Part shown: one piece after another, positions 8,643 through 16,624 of the stretch | How the letters are laid out: each line of letters starts with the position of its first letter | Position numbering within the stretch: position 1 is the stretch's first letter | Assembly: GCA_964632945.1 (NCBI GenBank) | Contig: CAZWCX010000010.1 | Location: 1-64,000 of the forward strand | Origin: CAZWCX01 sp964632945 | Lineage (GTDB): Bacteria; Planctomycetota; MHYJ01; WSZJ01; CAZWCX01 | Length of the DNA: 64,000 nt | Reading direction: 5' to 3' | Notes under the pieces: generated by a model | What the model was told of the DNA's origin: nothing | Databases searched by the model: none | Seen by the model: the letters and a program-made list of their open reading frames with translations, nothing else | Program-made: the position numbers and the translations under genes

Positions 8643-9311
8643 ATGGCGCGGCGGCGAGAACGGGGTTCCGGAGCCGACGACCGTAAGGACCGGCTCGTGC
8701 TTTCCCCGATTCGGATTCTCGAGGGGTCCGCCCGGGGCCGGCGACTGTACTCGGTTCCCCACCGTGAGGTTCGACCCGCGCTCGCGCGCGTCCGGAATTC
8801 GGTCTTCAACATCCTGCGCGGCTCCTTCGAGGGCCGGAGCGTGGCCGATGTCTATGCCGGGACGGGAGCCGTGGGATTCGAGGCGTTGTCCCGCGGCGCC
8901 GCCCGCTGCGCATTCGTCGAGCGGGCCGGCGACGCCCTCGCGGCGTTGCGACGGAATGCGGAGAAACTGGGACTCGCCGATCGCTCCGTCATCCTCGCGT
9001 GCGACGCCCTCCGGGCGGCCGCGACGCTCGCCCTCGAGGCGCCGGGGTGCGCGTGCGTTTTCGTGGATCCCCCGTATGCGCTCTGGGACGACGCCGGGGA
9101 GCGGCGTGCGCTGGCGCAGGCGGTGGAGGAACTGGCGGCTCGGGGCGTGCTCGCCCCGGACGGGCGGCTGGTCATGGAGCACCGGGTCGCCGACCTGGAC
9201 GGCGGACCGTTCGGCGGGCTGGTATTGGCCGATCGGCGCGCCTATGGACAGACGGAGGTTTCGTTCTATCGGCGCGTGCGGACCGTGGCGGATGCGCCGG
9301 CGGGCGGCTAG
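8643..9311 (+). CDS. rsmD: 16S rRNA (guanine966-N2)-methyltransferase RsmD
   Basis: RsmD methylates G966 of 16S rRNA in the small subunit, using S-adenosylmethionine. The 222-aa sequence has RPALARVRNSVFNIL (family RPT..R.r.alFN), the SAM-binding DVYAGTGAVGFEALSRGA, the acidic VERAGDA, and the catalytic DPPYALWDD. A basic N-terminal tail of about 20 residues is slightly longer than usual. AAGGAGAG lies about 10 bases upstream of the ATG. It is the last gene of the yidC operon and ends by overlapping the stop of a convergent glycosyltransferase gene over CTAG. Confidence 0.94.
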   Translation: MARRRERGSGADDRKDRLVLSPIRILEGSARGRRLYSVPHREVRPALARVRNSVFNILRGSFEGRSVADVYAGTGAVGFEALSRGAARCAFVERAGDALAALRRNAEKLGLADRSVILACDALRAAATLALEAPGCACVFVDPPYALWDDAGERRALAQAVEELAARGVLAPDGRLVMEHRVADLDGGPFGGLVLADRRAYGQTEVSFYRRVRTVADAPAGG

Positions 9312-10054
9312 CGGCGGATGCCCAACCGCAGGAAGAGAACGGGACGCGCGATGCGCCAGTAGTCGACGATCGGCACCATCTTCGTGTAGCCGATTTCCTT
9401 GGTGTGGTAGACCTTCGTGACCGGCGCCTCGACCACGCGGTAACCGCACCGGATCGCCTGATAGAAGAGGTACGGCTCCAGTTCGTACCGATCCAGCCAG
9501 TCCTGGCCCAGCTGGATGCGGGGATCTTCGAGCAGTCGGGTCGAGAAGGCGCGGTAGCCGTTGGTTCCGTCGGTGGCCGGGAATCCCGTCATCAGTCCGA
9601 AGTACCGGGAGTACATCCAGGTCGTCACGCGCCGGAACAGGGGCATCTGAACCGCGCGCAGCGCCCCGCCGAGGCGACGGGACCCCTGCACGAAGTCGGC
9701 CGTGCCCGCGTAGATCGGGCCGACCACGCCGTCCATCTCGGCGTGAAGGTCCTGGTTGTCCCCGCCCATGACCACCAGAACCTCGTAGCCGCGGGACCGG
9801 CCGTAGTCAAAGCCGGCGCGCAGGGCGGCCCCGACGCCGCGATTGCGCTCCTGGACGATCACCGTCGCGCCTGCGGCGCGCGCCTCCTCGGGAGACCCGT
9901 CGGTCGACCCGTCGTCGACCACCACCACCTCGTCGATGATTTCCTTGCGGGCGCCGCGGATGGTGGTGCCGATCTTCCCCTTCTCGTTGTAGCAGGGAAG
10001 GACCAGCAACGTGCGCGGCTTGGCGCCCGGGGCTCGCGCCGTGCCTTCCGCCAT
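9308..10054 (-). CDS. Family 2 glycosyltransferase
   Basis: A 248-aa GT-A fold enzyme, cytoplasmic, with the classic opening TLLVLPCYNEKGKIG, nucleotide-binding VVVDDGSTDGS, NRGVGAALRAGFD and the metal-binding GGDNQDLHAE. The set resembles polyprenyl-phosphate or exopolysaccharide glycosyltransferases. I place the start at 10054 (MAEGTARAPG); the longer ORF upstream is Arg-rich shadow. It is the last gene of a four-gene minus-strand operon with a second glycosyltransferase, a DegT aminotransferase and a Gfo/Idh/MocA dehydrogenase, so it probably transfers an amino sugar made by that pathway or its lipid-linked product. Donor and acceptor are unknown. Confidence 0.88.
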   Translation of the reverse strand: MAEGTARAPGAKPRTLLVLPCYNEKGKIGTTIRGARKEIIDEVVVVDDGSTDGSPEEARAAGATVIVQERNRGVGAALRAGFDYGRSRGYEVLVVMGGDNQDLHAEMDGVVGPIYAGTADFVQGSRRLGGALRAVQMPLFRRVTTWMYSRYFGLMTGFPATDGTNGYRAFSTRLLEDPRIQLGQDWLDRYELEPYLFYQAIRCGYRVVEAPVTKVYHTKEIGYTKMVPIVDYWRIARPVLFLRLGIRR

Positions 10055-10109
10055 CGCCCCATCTCCGCATTGCGTGCCGCGCCCTCGTCGGGCGCGGCGC
10101 CGATTCACA

Positions 10110-11129
10110 TCAGGCTCGCGAGATCGACACCGGCGCTCCACCCCGGTCGATCGAAAGGTTGGCCGCTTCCGCGGCGCGGACGACGCCGATCGCCGTCGTG
10201 CCGCCGCTGATCGGCTCGGCGCGGTTGCGGATGCACTCGAGGAAGTGCAGCGCCTCCGCCTTGAGCGGCTCCATGGAGGGGACCTTCGGAATCAGGATGT
10301 CCCCGTCGCGCAGGACGTGCTGGAATTCCCCGTAGGTCTCGTACCGACGCTCCGCCGACACTCCCTTGTCGTAGATCCGCAGCGGCTCGATGGGGGAAAG
10401 GTCGTTCCACACCGCCATCTTGCGGTCCCCCACCACGGTGATTTCGCGCACCTTCTTGGGGTCGATCCAGCTGACGTGGGCTCCGGCCAGGACGTCGTTC
10501 GGGTACTCGAAGGAGAGCAGGGCCACATCTTCGAGGCCTTCCTGGAGATAGCGCTTGCCGCGCGCGGAGACCGCCAGCGGTTCGGACCCGAGCAGCCAGT
10601 TGAAGATCGACACGTCGTGCGTGGCGAGATCCCAGACGACGTTCACATCCCGGCGGATCGGGCCCAGGTTCGTGCGCGTGGCGTGGAACGTGTACGGGCG
10701 CCCGAGCAGCCCGGCCGACAGCAGTTCGCGCAGCTTGCGGATTCCCGGATTGAACAGGAAGATGTGCCCGACCATCAGGACGCGCTTGTTCCTGCGGGCG
10801 AGGCGGTCGAGTTCCAACGCCTCCTCGGAGCGCGTGCAGAGCGGCTTCTCGCAGAAGACGTCCTTGCCGGCGCGCAGGGCGGCGCGCACGTGGTCGGCGT
10901 GGCTTTCCGTCGGAGTCGCGATCACGACCGCATCGACGCGGGAATCGCGGAAGGCCGCCTCGGGTTCGCCGGCGGTGCGCATCTTGGGGTAGCGCTCGCG
11001 CACGCGCGCCAGGCTATCGGCGCCGGGATCGACGCAGAGGACGACGCGACTGTCGCGCAATTCGGAAAACACGCGAACATGGTTGCGCCCCCACTCCCCG
11101 CAGCCGAGAATCGCGATCCGGATCGGCAT
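10110..11129 (-). CDS. Gfo/Idh/MocA-family NAD(P)-dependent sugar dehydrogenase
   Basis: A 339-aa oxidoreductase. The Rossmann motif IAILGCGEWGRNH is at the N-terminus, followed by TPTESHADHV and the signature Lys in CEKPLC. The C-terminal domain has DLATHDVSIFNWL, where the His/Asp are the expected catalytic residues. The closest pattern I recognise is the WlbA/WbpB type that oxidises C3 of UDP-GlcNAc(A), feeding a PLP aminotransferase. That partner, a DegT enzyme, lies directly upstream; the two genes are 12 bases apart, and the ribosome binding site (TAGGAG) overlaps the DegT stop. Amino-sugar synthesis for a surface polysaccharide is the likely role. No acetyltransferase completing a Wlb-type pathway is nearby. 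Confidence 0.88.
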   Translation of the reverse strand: MPIRIAILGCGEWGRNHVRVFSELRDSRVVLCVDPGADSLARVRERYPKMRTAGEPEAAFRDSRVDAVVIATPTESHADHVRAALRAGKDVFCEKPLCTRSEEALELDRLARRNKRVLMVGHIFLFNPGIRKLRELLSAGLLGRPYTFHATRTNLGPIRRDVNVVWDLATHDVSIFNWLLGSEPLAVSARGKRYLQEGLEDVALLSFEYPNDVLAGAHVSWIDPKKVREITVVGDRKMAVWNDLSPIEPLRIYDKGVSAERRYETYGEFQHVLRDGDILIPKVPSMEPLKAEALHFLECIRNRAEPISGGTTAIGVVRAAEAANLSIDRGGAPVSISRA

Positions 11130-11141
11130 GCCGACGCGCTC

Positions 11142-12245
11142 CTAGCGACGCGCCCCCGCGGCGGCGACGGATTCGGCGACCCGGGCGACGCGCGCGGCGT
11201 CCAGTCCGGGGAACATGGGCAGCGACAGGACCGTCTCGGCCGCCTCCTCACTGACCGGAAAGTCCCCGCGCTTCCAGCCGCGGTCGGCGAACGCTTCCTG
11301 GAGGTGGATGGGGACCGGATAGTGGATTCCGGTGTCGATGTGCGAGGCCTTGAGGTGGGCCATCAGCGCCTCGCGATCGCGCGTGCGCACGACATAGAGA
11401 TGGAACACGTGGGTGCGCTCCGGGAGCGTGCGGGGCGTCTCGACCTCCGCGCCGGCGAGCGCGCGGGCGTATTCGGCCGCCGCCTGCCGCCGCTCTTCAT
11501 TCTTGCGCGCGAGGTGCGGGAGCTTGAGGCGCAGGACGGCCGCCTGGATCTCGTCCAGCCGGGAGTTGAACCCCTGGCAGGAGTGGTAGTACTTGGCCCG
11601 CTGGCCGACATTGCGAATCCGCCGGCAGCGCTCCGCGAGCGCCGCATCCTGCGTCACGATCGCCCCGCCGTCGCCGATCGCGCCCAGGTTCTTCGAGGGG
11701 TAGAAGCTGAAACAGCCCAGGTCCCCGAGGCCCCCCGTCGGGCGCCCGCGATAGGTCGCCCCGTGCGCCTGGCAGGCGTCCTCGATGACGCGCACCCCCT
11801 TGGCGCGCGCCAGCGCCAGCAACTCGTCCATGTCCGCGGGCTGCCCGTAGAGATGCACCGGCAGGATCGCCCGCGTGCGCGGCGTGATCGCGCGCGCGGT
11901 CTTCTCCACGTCGATCAGATGGTCCCGCGTGGCGTCGACCAGCACCGGCGTCGCGCCCGTCGAGGTCACCGCGTAGGCCGTGGCGATGAACGTGTTGGCC
12001 GGCAGGATCACTTCGTCTCCGGGCCCCACCCCGCAGGCCAAGAGTGCCACCCGGAGCGCATCCAGCCCGGAGGCCGTCCCGATCCCGTGCTCCGCCCCGC
12101 ACGCGCGGGCGAACTCCCGCTCGAACGCCTCCGTCTCCGGGCCCAGGATGTACCGGCCCTCGCGCAGGACGCGCGCCAGCGCCTCGTCGAGCGCCGGCTG
12201 GAGCGCGGCATGCTCGGTGGCCAGATCGACGAACGGGATCTTCAT
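11142..12245 (-). CDS. DegT/DnrJ/EryC1/StrS-family PLP aminotransferase
   Basis: A 367-aa sugar aminotransferase. It opens with IPFVDLATEHAAL and has ANTFIATAYAV, the aspartate region VIEDACQAHGA, and the PLP-binding lysine in SFYPSKNLGAIGDGG. The C-terminus has GIHYPVPIHLQEAF. The WbpE/WlbC and related enzymes transfer an amino group to a 3- or 4-keto-UDP-sugar; here the keto sugar could come from the Gfo/Idh/MocA enzyme encoded next. The ATG overlaps the stop of the upstream glycosyltransferase in an ATGA, a mark of translational coupling. Confidence 0.92.
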   Translation of the reverse strand: MKIPFVDLATEHAALQPALDEALARVLREGRYILGPETEAFEREFARACGAEHGIGTASGLDALRVALLACGVGPGDEVILPANTFIATAYAVTSTGATPVLVDATRDHLIDVEKTARAITPRTRAILPVHLYGQPADMDELLALARAKGVRVIEDACQAHGATYRGRPTGGLGDLGCFSFYPSKNLGAIGDGGAIVTQDAALAERCRRIRNVGQRAKYYHSCQGFNSRLDEIQAAVLRLKLPHLARKNEERRQAAAEYARALAGAEVETPRTLPERTHVFHLYVVRTRDREALMAHLKASHIDTGIHYPVPIHLQEAFADRGWKRGDFPVSEEAAETVLSLPMFPGLDAARVARVAESVAAAGARR

Positions 12246-12964
12246 GGACGGGACTTCCTTCCCTCGAGTTCAACGAAACGAAACCGCACCAGCGTCCACA
12301 ACGCCGGCAGGCCGTCCTTCCAGGTGATCTTCTTCCCCTCCGCCTTGGTCCGGCCGTGATAGGAAACCGGGACCTCCCAGAGCCGGAACCCGAGCCGGCA
12401 GACCTTGGCGGTGATTTCCGGTTCGATCCCGAACCGGTTCGATTTCAGGTCCAGGGAAGCCGCAACCTCCCGGGTGAAGGCCTTGTAGCAGGTCTCCATG
12501 TCCGTCAGGCGCACGTTGTAGAGGACGTTGGTGACCCAGGTCAGGCCCTGGTTGATGCACCAGTGAGCCAGCCGGTGCACACGGCCCACCCCGCTCACGT
12601 AGCGGGAGCCGAACACGACGTCCGCCTTGCCTTCGATCAGCGGATCGAGCAACCGGGGAAAGTCGCGCGGGGAGTACTCCAGGTCGGCATCCTGGATCAC
12701 CACGAAGTCGCCGCTGGCATGGCTCAGCGCCGTGCGCACCGCGGCGCCCTTCCCCTGGTTGGGGTCGTGGAAGAAGGTCTTGATGTCGTGACCCGGAAAC
12801 CGTTCGGGGAGCGTGCGGACCAGGTCGCGAGTGCCGTCCCGGGAGCAGTCGTCGACGACGATCAGTTCCCGCGCCAGCCCGAGGTCGACCTCGAGGACCC
12901 GCCGGATGATCAGATCGAGCGTCTGGCGCTCGTTGTAGACGGGCATGAGAATCGAAAGTTTCAC
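12242..12964 (-). CDS. DPM1-like family 2 glycosyltransferase
   Basis: A 240-aa glycosyltransferase of the dolichyl-/polyprenyl-phosphate mannosyltransferase type: LSILMPVYNERQTLD, ELIVVDDCSRDGT, NQGKGAAVRTAL, the DxD region VIQDADLEYSP, and conserved GSRYVSG and DMETCYKAF. It lacks the C-terminal membrane helices of some relatives. The start is the GTG at 12964, which gives MKLSILMPVYN; a second GTG two codons earlier (12970) is possible. Reading further upstream would run through its own promoter and the divergent lipoprotein gene. First gene of the sugar operon. Confidence 0.9.
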   Translation of the reverse strand: MKLSILMPVYNERQTLDLIIRRVLEVDLGLARELIVVDDCSRDGTRDLVRTLPERFPGHDIKTFFHDPNQGKGAAVRTALSHASGDFVVIQDADLEYSPRDFPRLLDPLIEGKADVVFGSRYVSGVGRVHRLAHWCINQGLTWVTNVLYNVRLTDMETCYKAFTREVAASLDLKSNRFGIEPEITAKVCRLGFRLWEVPVSYHGRTKAEGKKITWKDGLPALWTLVRFRFVELEGRKSRP

Positions 12965-13015
12965 GCCCACCCCCGCGGGTCTCGCGAATGGATCCAACCG
13001 CAATTCGAGGCCGGG

Positions 13016-13044
13016 CTTATAGCAGAAATTTTGCTTGTATTCAA
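13016..13044 (-). promoter_or_regulatory. Promoter for the surface-sugar operon
   Basis: On the minus strand TTGAAT (13044-13039) and TATAAG (13021-13016) are 17 bases apart, about 50 bases before the GTG start at 12964. It overlaps the promoter of the divergent lipoprotein gene: the two -35 elements share bases 13039-13040. Confidence 0.7.
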
Positions 13045-13062
13045 GGTCCGCGGCCCTATAAT
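13035..13062 (+). promoter_or_regulatory. Promoter for the lipoprotein/YfgM-like gene pair
   Basis: TTGTAT (13035-13040) and a perfect TATAAT (13057-13062) with a 16-base spacer, ending about 74 bases before the lipoprotein ATG. It is back to back with the sugar-operon promoter, so RNA polymerase can probably occupy only one of the two at a time. Confidence 0.7.
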
Positions 13063-13135
13063 TTCTGACCTTCCCGGGCGCGCTGCCGCCCGCCCCGTGC
13101 GCGGGTTTTGTCCCCCTGTCCCGCAGGTGTGTGTG

Positions 13136-13579
13136 ATGGTCCTCGCCCGCCGTCTCCTCCCCGTCCTCCTGGTTCTGGCCGGTCTCTCCGGCCTGGCCGG
13201 CTGCGAGTCGGTGAAGAAAGTGACCTCGGTCTTTTCGTCCGACGTCGCCGATCCCCCACCCAGCCCGTATCCGCGCGACCTCCAATTCGACGACATCCCG
13301 GTCCCGCAGGGGATGGAGCATGTGCGCGCGAAATCCTTCGCCTACCAGCACGGCCCCACCCGCTCGGCGAATCTCGTCTATGTCGGCGACGTCAGCGCCG
13401 AGGACGTGGCCGACTTCTATCGCAACGAGATGCCCCGCTACGAGTGGGAACTCGGCATGGTGCTCGGCAGCCGGTACGACCGCACGTTGAAGCTCACCAA
13501 AGGCGTCGAGATGTGTGAAATCTCGGTACGCCTGATCCAGACCCGGACCCATCTCTCGATTCGCGTAGGCCACAAGTGA
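13136..13579 (+). CDS. Small lipoprotein of unknown function
   Basis: A 147-aa precursor with a basic start, hydrophobic stretch and lipobox LAGC (mature N-terminus at about Cys21), followed by ESVKKVTSVFSSD and a Pro-rich linker. The mature domain (about 45-147, from DLQFDDIPVPQGM to IRVGHK) looks like one small alpha/beta fold, with SAEDVADFYRNEM suggesting a helix packed on strands; I do not recognise the family. The start at the ATG at 13136 fits the signal peptide. The stop overlaps the ATG of the next gene (TGATG), so the lipoprotein and the anchored TPR-like protein are made together and could interact at the membrane. Confidence 0.75.
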   Translation: MVLARRLLPVLLVLAGLSGLAGCESVKKVTSVFSSDVADPPPSPYPRDLQFDDIPVPQGMEHVRAKSFAYQHGPTRSANLVYVGDVSAEDVADFYRNEMPRYEWELGMVLGSRYDRTLKLTKGVEMCEISVRLIQTRTHLSIRVGHK

Positions 13580-14277
13580 TGACCACCGACGATCATTCGA
13601 CCGACACTGGTCCTCAGCGCAAGACCAACGCCCCCGCCGGCCAGGTGGAGGGGATGGAACACGGCTTCGAGCAGGCGCTTGCCTGTTACGACGAGAAGAT
13701 CAAGCCGTACGGAAACGTGATCCTCGCCGTGATCGGCGGCATCGCGGTCGTTCTCCTCGCGGCCTGGTACTTCAACACCCAGTCGAAGGTGCGCCAGAGC
13801 GAAGCCTTCGTTCGTCTGATCGACGCCAAGGACGCGAGCGAGGTGATCGCGCTGGAATCGCGCTATGCCGACACCCCCGCGCACCCCTACTACCTCTTCG
13901 AGGCCGGCACGCGGCTGCAGGAAGAGGCGGGGCACGATCCGGTCAAGCTGAAGCAGGCCTTGCGTTTCTTCCAGACCCTCCAGCAACGCTACCCGGGCCA
14001 ATTCGCGGCCGAGCTCGTGCGCGCGCGCGCCCAGGAGATCGAAAGCGATCTGAAGTGGATCGAGGACGAACTGGCCAAGGAGCTCGCCGCGCTGGATGCG
14101 CGCCGTCGCGAGGCGGAGGAGCAGGCCAAGACGGGCTCCTCCGGCGCGGAAGACGGCAAGAAGAAGGACGACTCCGGACAGGACGGCGGGTCGAAGGACG
14201 AGCCGAAGAAGGACGAGTCCGGCGGCCAGGAACCGCCCAAGGACACGCCGCCGAAGGACGAGGGGAAGCAGGAATAG
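13579..14277 (+). CDS. Membrane-anchored YfgM-like helical-repeat protein with a Lys-rich tail
   Basis: A 232-aa protein with a cytoplasmic N-terminus of about 45 residues, one transmembrane helix (VILAVIGGIAVVLLAAWYF, about 50-68) and an extracytoplasmic helical region (about 70-180) with TPR-like pairs such as FEAGTRLQEEAGHDP. This layout matches YfgM/ancillary SecYEG translocon subunits and other Tol-Pal-type TPR anchors. The last 55 residues are a low-complexity Lys/Asp/Glu/Pro/Gly tail. The start at ATG 13579 overlaps the upstream TGA; a GTG one codon earlier is also possible. The exact function is not established. Confidence 0.75.
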   Translation: MTTDDHSTDTGPQRKTNAPAGQVEGMEHGFEQALACYDEKIKPYGNVILAVIGGIAVVLLAAWYFNTQSKVRQSEAFVRLIDAKDASEVIALESRYADTPAHPYYLFEAGTRLQEEAGHDPVKLKQALRFFQTLQQRYPGQFAAELVRARAQEIESDLKWIEDELAKELAALDARRREAEEQAKTGSSGAEDGKKKDDSGQDGGSKDEPKKDESGGQEPPKDTPPKDEGKQE

Positions 14278-14320
14278 CCGTCCCGCCGGCGCGCCGTGCC
14301 GGGGCGTCTGGCCCGGATTG

Positions 14321-14350
14321 TTCATGAAGCCGCGCCGGCGGCTCCATGAA
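14321..14350. terminator. Hairpin between convergent genes
   Basis: TTCATG (14321-14326) and CATGAA (14345-14350) flank an inner AGCCG/CGGCT stem. It sits between the convergent YfgM-like and cca genes and could end transcription from either side, though no clear T tract follows. Confidence 0.4.
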
Positions 14351-14419
14351 GAATCCGCCCGCGGGCTGGGCGAGGTCGTCCCGCTCCGTCGGGTTCGCGA
14401 ACGGCGAACCGGATCCGGG

Positions 14420-15710
14420 CTAGGCGCCCCGGCCGCGGATTTCGGCCGTCCGCTGCGCGGCCCGCGCCAGCCCCTCTTCGCGAGAGCGGATTTCACCGTC
14501 GAGCTGGGCGTCCTCCAGCTCCGTGAGGAGCCTGCCCACCTCCGGCCCCCCGGACAGACCGAGCGCAAGCAGGTCGTTGCCGGTGACGAACGGCGCGGGG
14601 GAGAGATCTTCGGCCGTCCAGGCCTGCAGCTGGGCGACGATCCGGGCATGCGTCTCCAGGCCGCGACCGCGGGCCAGTCGCCGCGCGCGATCGAGGTCGA
14701 GGAGCGCGGGAAAGAGGGGCGAGCGGGCGAGCCGCTTGAAGGCGCAGGGGCGGAGGTCCGGCAACGGCTCGACGTCGTCCCGGCGGCGCACCAGCCAGAG
14801 CAGGGCTTCCCGCTCCTGGCGCGAGAGTTTCAGGCGTTCCGCCGCCGCGGCGGCAATCGCGCTGGAACGCGCGGCGTGACCGGGGCGGTCGGGATCGGCG
14901 CCGGTCTCCCCCAGCAGCGCCGCCAGCCCCGGGACCAGGGCGCACGGGGCAAGCACCTCCAAGGCGCCGGCCGCCTCCTCGAAGGCCGGCGCCGCCCCCC
15001 ACCTGGCGGGCGGCCGCCGCGGCCAGCTCCGGAAGCCAGACGGAAAGCAACCCGGTTTCGCGCAACACCCGGACGCCGCGCGCCGCGCGCGGGGTGGCGA
15101 AGATACGCTCGATTTCGTGGCGCATCCGCTCCCCCGAAACCCCGGCGATTCGCGCCGCGAGCTCCCGGATCGCGGCCAGCGTCCCCGCTTCAATCTCGAA
15201 ATCGAGCCGGCACGCGAACCGGATCGCCCGCACCATGCGGAGATGGTCCTCCCTGAACCGCTCGCGCGGCTCCCCGATCGCGCGAATCAGCCGCCGCTCC
15301 AGATCCGCCCGCCCGCCGACCAGGTCGATCACCTCGCCGGATTCGGGATCGTACATCATCCCGTTGACCGTGAAATCGCGCCGCATCACGTCGCTGCGCA
15401 GGTCGGCGTAGGTGACCGACTCCGGGCGGCGCCCGTCCACGTAGCAGCCGTCGGCGCGGAAGGTGGCCACCTCGACCTGGGAGTCGCCCTGGCGGACCAG
15501 GATCACCCCGAAGGCTTTGCCGACCGGGATGGTCCGGCGGAACAGGCGGGTGACCTGTTCGGGGGTCGCATTGGTCGCGACGTCGTGATCCTCCGCCGGT
15601 ACCCCCATCAGGTGGTCGCGTACGCACCCGCCGGCGAAAAAGGCCTCGAACCCCGCGGCGCGCAGCCGCCGGAGCACTTCCCGGGCATCGGACTCGGAGT
15701 TTCTCGGCAT
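14420..15710 (-). pseudogene. cca: CCA-adding tRNA nucleotidyltransferase/poly(A) polymerase family, single frameshift
   Basis: Two minus-strand reading frames together spell one class II nucleotidyltransferase of about 429 aa. The N-terminal part (from the ATG at 15710) has the nucleotidyltransferase head: AGGCVRDHLMG, the metal-binding EDHDVATN, RRDFTVNGMMYDP, RADLERRLIRAIGEP and FREDHLRMVRAIRFACRL. It ends at LSVWLPELAAAA; the reading then shifts to the other frame, which carries the HD-less helical C-terminus (SRQEREALLWLVRRRD, GNDLLALGLSGGPEVG) down to 14420. The switch coincides with six Cs at 14995-15000 (G6 in the gene). Removing one base restores a continuous protein of normal length. 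The enzyme builds or repairs the tRNA 3' CCA end and is usually essential, so a sequencing or assembly error is as likely as real inactivation. Confidence 0.85.
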
Positions 15711-15747
15711 GGCCGGCCCATTGTAGCATGCCGGACCGGCCGGAGCA

Positions 15748-15775
15748 TTGACTTGGGCTCCCCCTCGGCTATCAT
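15748..15775 (+). promoter_or_regulatory. Promoter for the YnbE/YdbL-like lipoprotein gene
   Basis: TTGACT (15748-15753) and TATCAT (15770-15775) with a 16-base spacer, about 46 bases before the ATG at 15821. It lies in the 110-bp gap shared with the divergent cca gene. Confidence 0.7.
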
Positions 15776-15820
15776 GGAGCGGGTAGAGACAGGGGGAGTT
15801 CCTCCCGAAGGAGAGCGTTC

Positions 15821-16498
15821 ATGCACCGTCCGAAACGGGTGCTCGCGTGGGGCCTGATTCTTGCGGCCGTCGCGGGTTGCGTCAACCTCAACGTTTACGT
15901 CTATTTCGACGAGAAGAAACTGCAGGATGCGGCGGACCGATTCGTCCTCGATGTGCGCAAGGACGTTCTTACGAACCCGGAGGGCGCACCGTCGACCCCC
16001 AAGCCCGCGGAGGCGGAGCCGAAGAAGAGTTCCCTCTTGCGCTGGGAGGATGGCGGGCGTGTGCTCGCCGTGCTCGCCACGGCGCTCGTGCCGGCGGCGG
16101 AGGCCGACGCGCAGGACGAGAAGTACGTCAACACGGATACGCCCTCGATCCGCAAGATCAAGGAGCGGATGACCGAGCGGATGCGCAAGTCGGCGCGGTA
16201 CTACGATGCGGGCAATCTCGGGGAGACCAACCAGGGCGGCCTGGACCTTCGCTCCAGCGACGGAATGTCGGTCAAGGACAAGGGCGAAGTCCGAGCCCTG
16301 GTGCGGGACGAGAATGCCGACCGGGACGAGTTGTACCGGGAGGTGGCCTCGGCCAACGGTGCTCCGGAGTCCGAAATGGCGAAGATCCGCCGGGCCTTCG
16401 CCACCGCGTTCCGCAAGCGCACGAACCAGGGATGGTGGATCCAGACCGACGAGGGAAACTGGGTCCAGCGGGGCGCCGACGGAGATCCGTACCGATAG
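15821..16498 (+). CDS. YnbE/YdbL-like (DUF1318) lipoprotein
   Basis: A 225-aa precursor with a lipobox AVAGC (about residue 19). Right after the Cys, VNLNVYVYFDEKKLQDAADRF resembles small YnbE lipoproteins. After a Pro-rich linker and a hydrophobic stretch, the C-terminal third matches YdbL/DUF1318: GNLGETNQGGLDLR, EVRALVRDENADRDELYREV, ASANG, and WWIQTDEGNWVQ. In E. coli, YnbE and YdbL are separate products of the ydbH operon and help the AsmA-like YdbH carry phospholipids to the outer membrane. Here the two parts look joined in one lipoprotein, and no ydbH is nearby. ATG with GGAG ribosome binding site in the AAGGAGAG before the start. Confidence 0.72.
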   Translation: MHRPKRVLAWGLILAAVAGCVNLNVYVYFDEKKLQDAADRFVLDVRKDVLTNPEGAPSTPKPAEAEPKKSSLLRWEDGGRVLAVLATALVPAAEADAQDEKYVNTDTPSIRKIKERMTERMRKSARYYDAGNLGETNQGGLDLRSSDGMSVKDKGEVRALVRDENADRDELYREVASANGAPESEMAKIRRAFATAFRKRTNQGWWIQTDEGNWVQRGADGDPYR

Positions 16499-16525
16499 CC
16501 GGATGGTTTCCGGGCGCCGCAGCAC

Positions 16526-16544
16526 CGGATTCGTGATGAATCCG
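16526..16544. terminator. Hairpin between convergent genes
   Basis: CGGATTC (16526-16532), loop GTGAT, GAATCCG (16538-16544): a perfect 7-bp stem 28 bases after the YdbL-like stop, in the gap to the convergent BatA-like gene. No T tract, so termination is only suggested. Confidence 0.35.
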
Positions 16545-16624
16545 CCCGCCGGCCGGTCGACTGCATGTGGGCAGCCAGGCCGGCGGCGCGACCGGCGAAT
16601 CCGTTCGTGAGTCGTCCAGGCCGA

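Noticed and set aside
10011..12359. 782-aa open frame on the plus strand across the sugar operon
   Set aside because: It is antisense to the Gfo/Idh/MocA and DegT genes, which have full active-site motifs.
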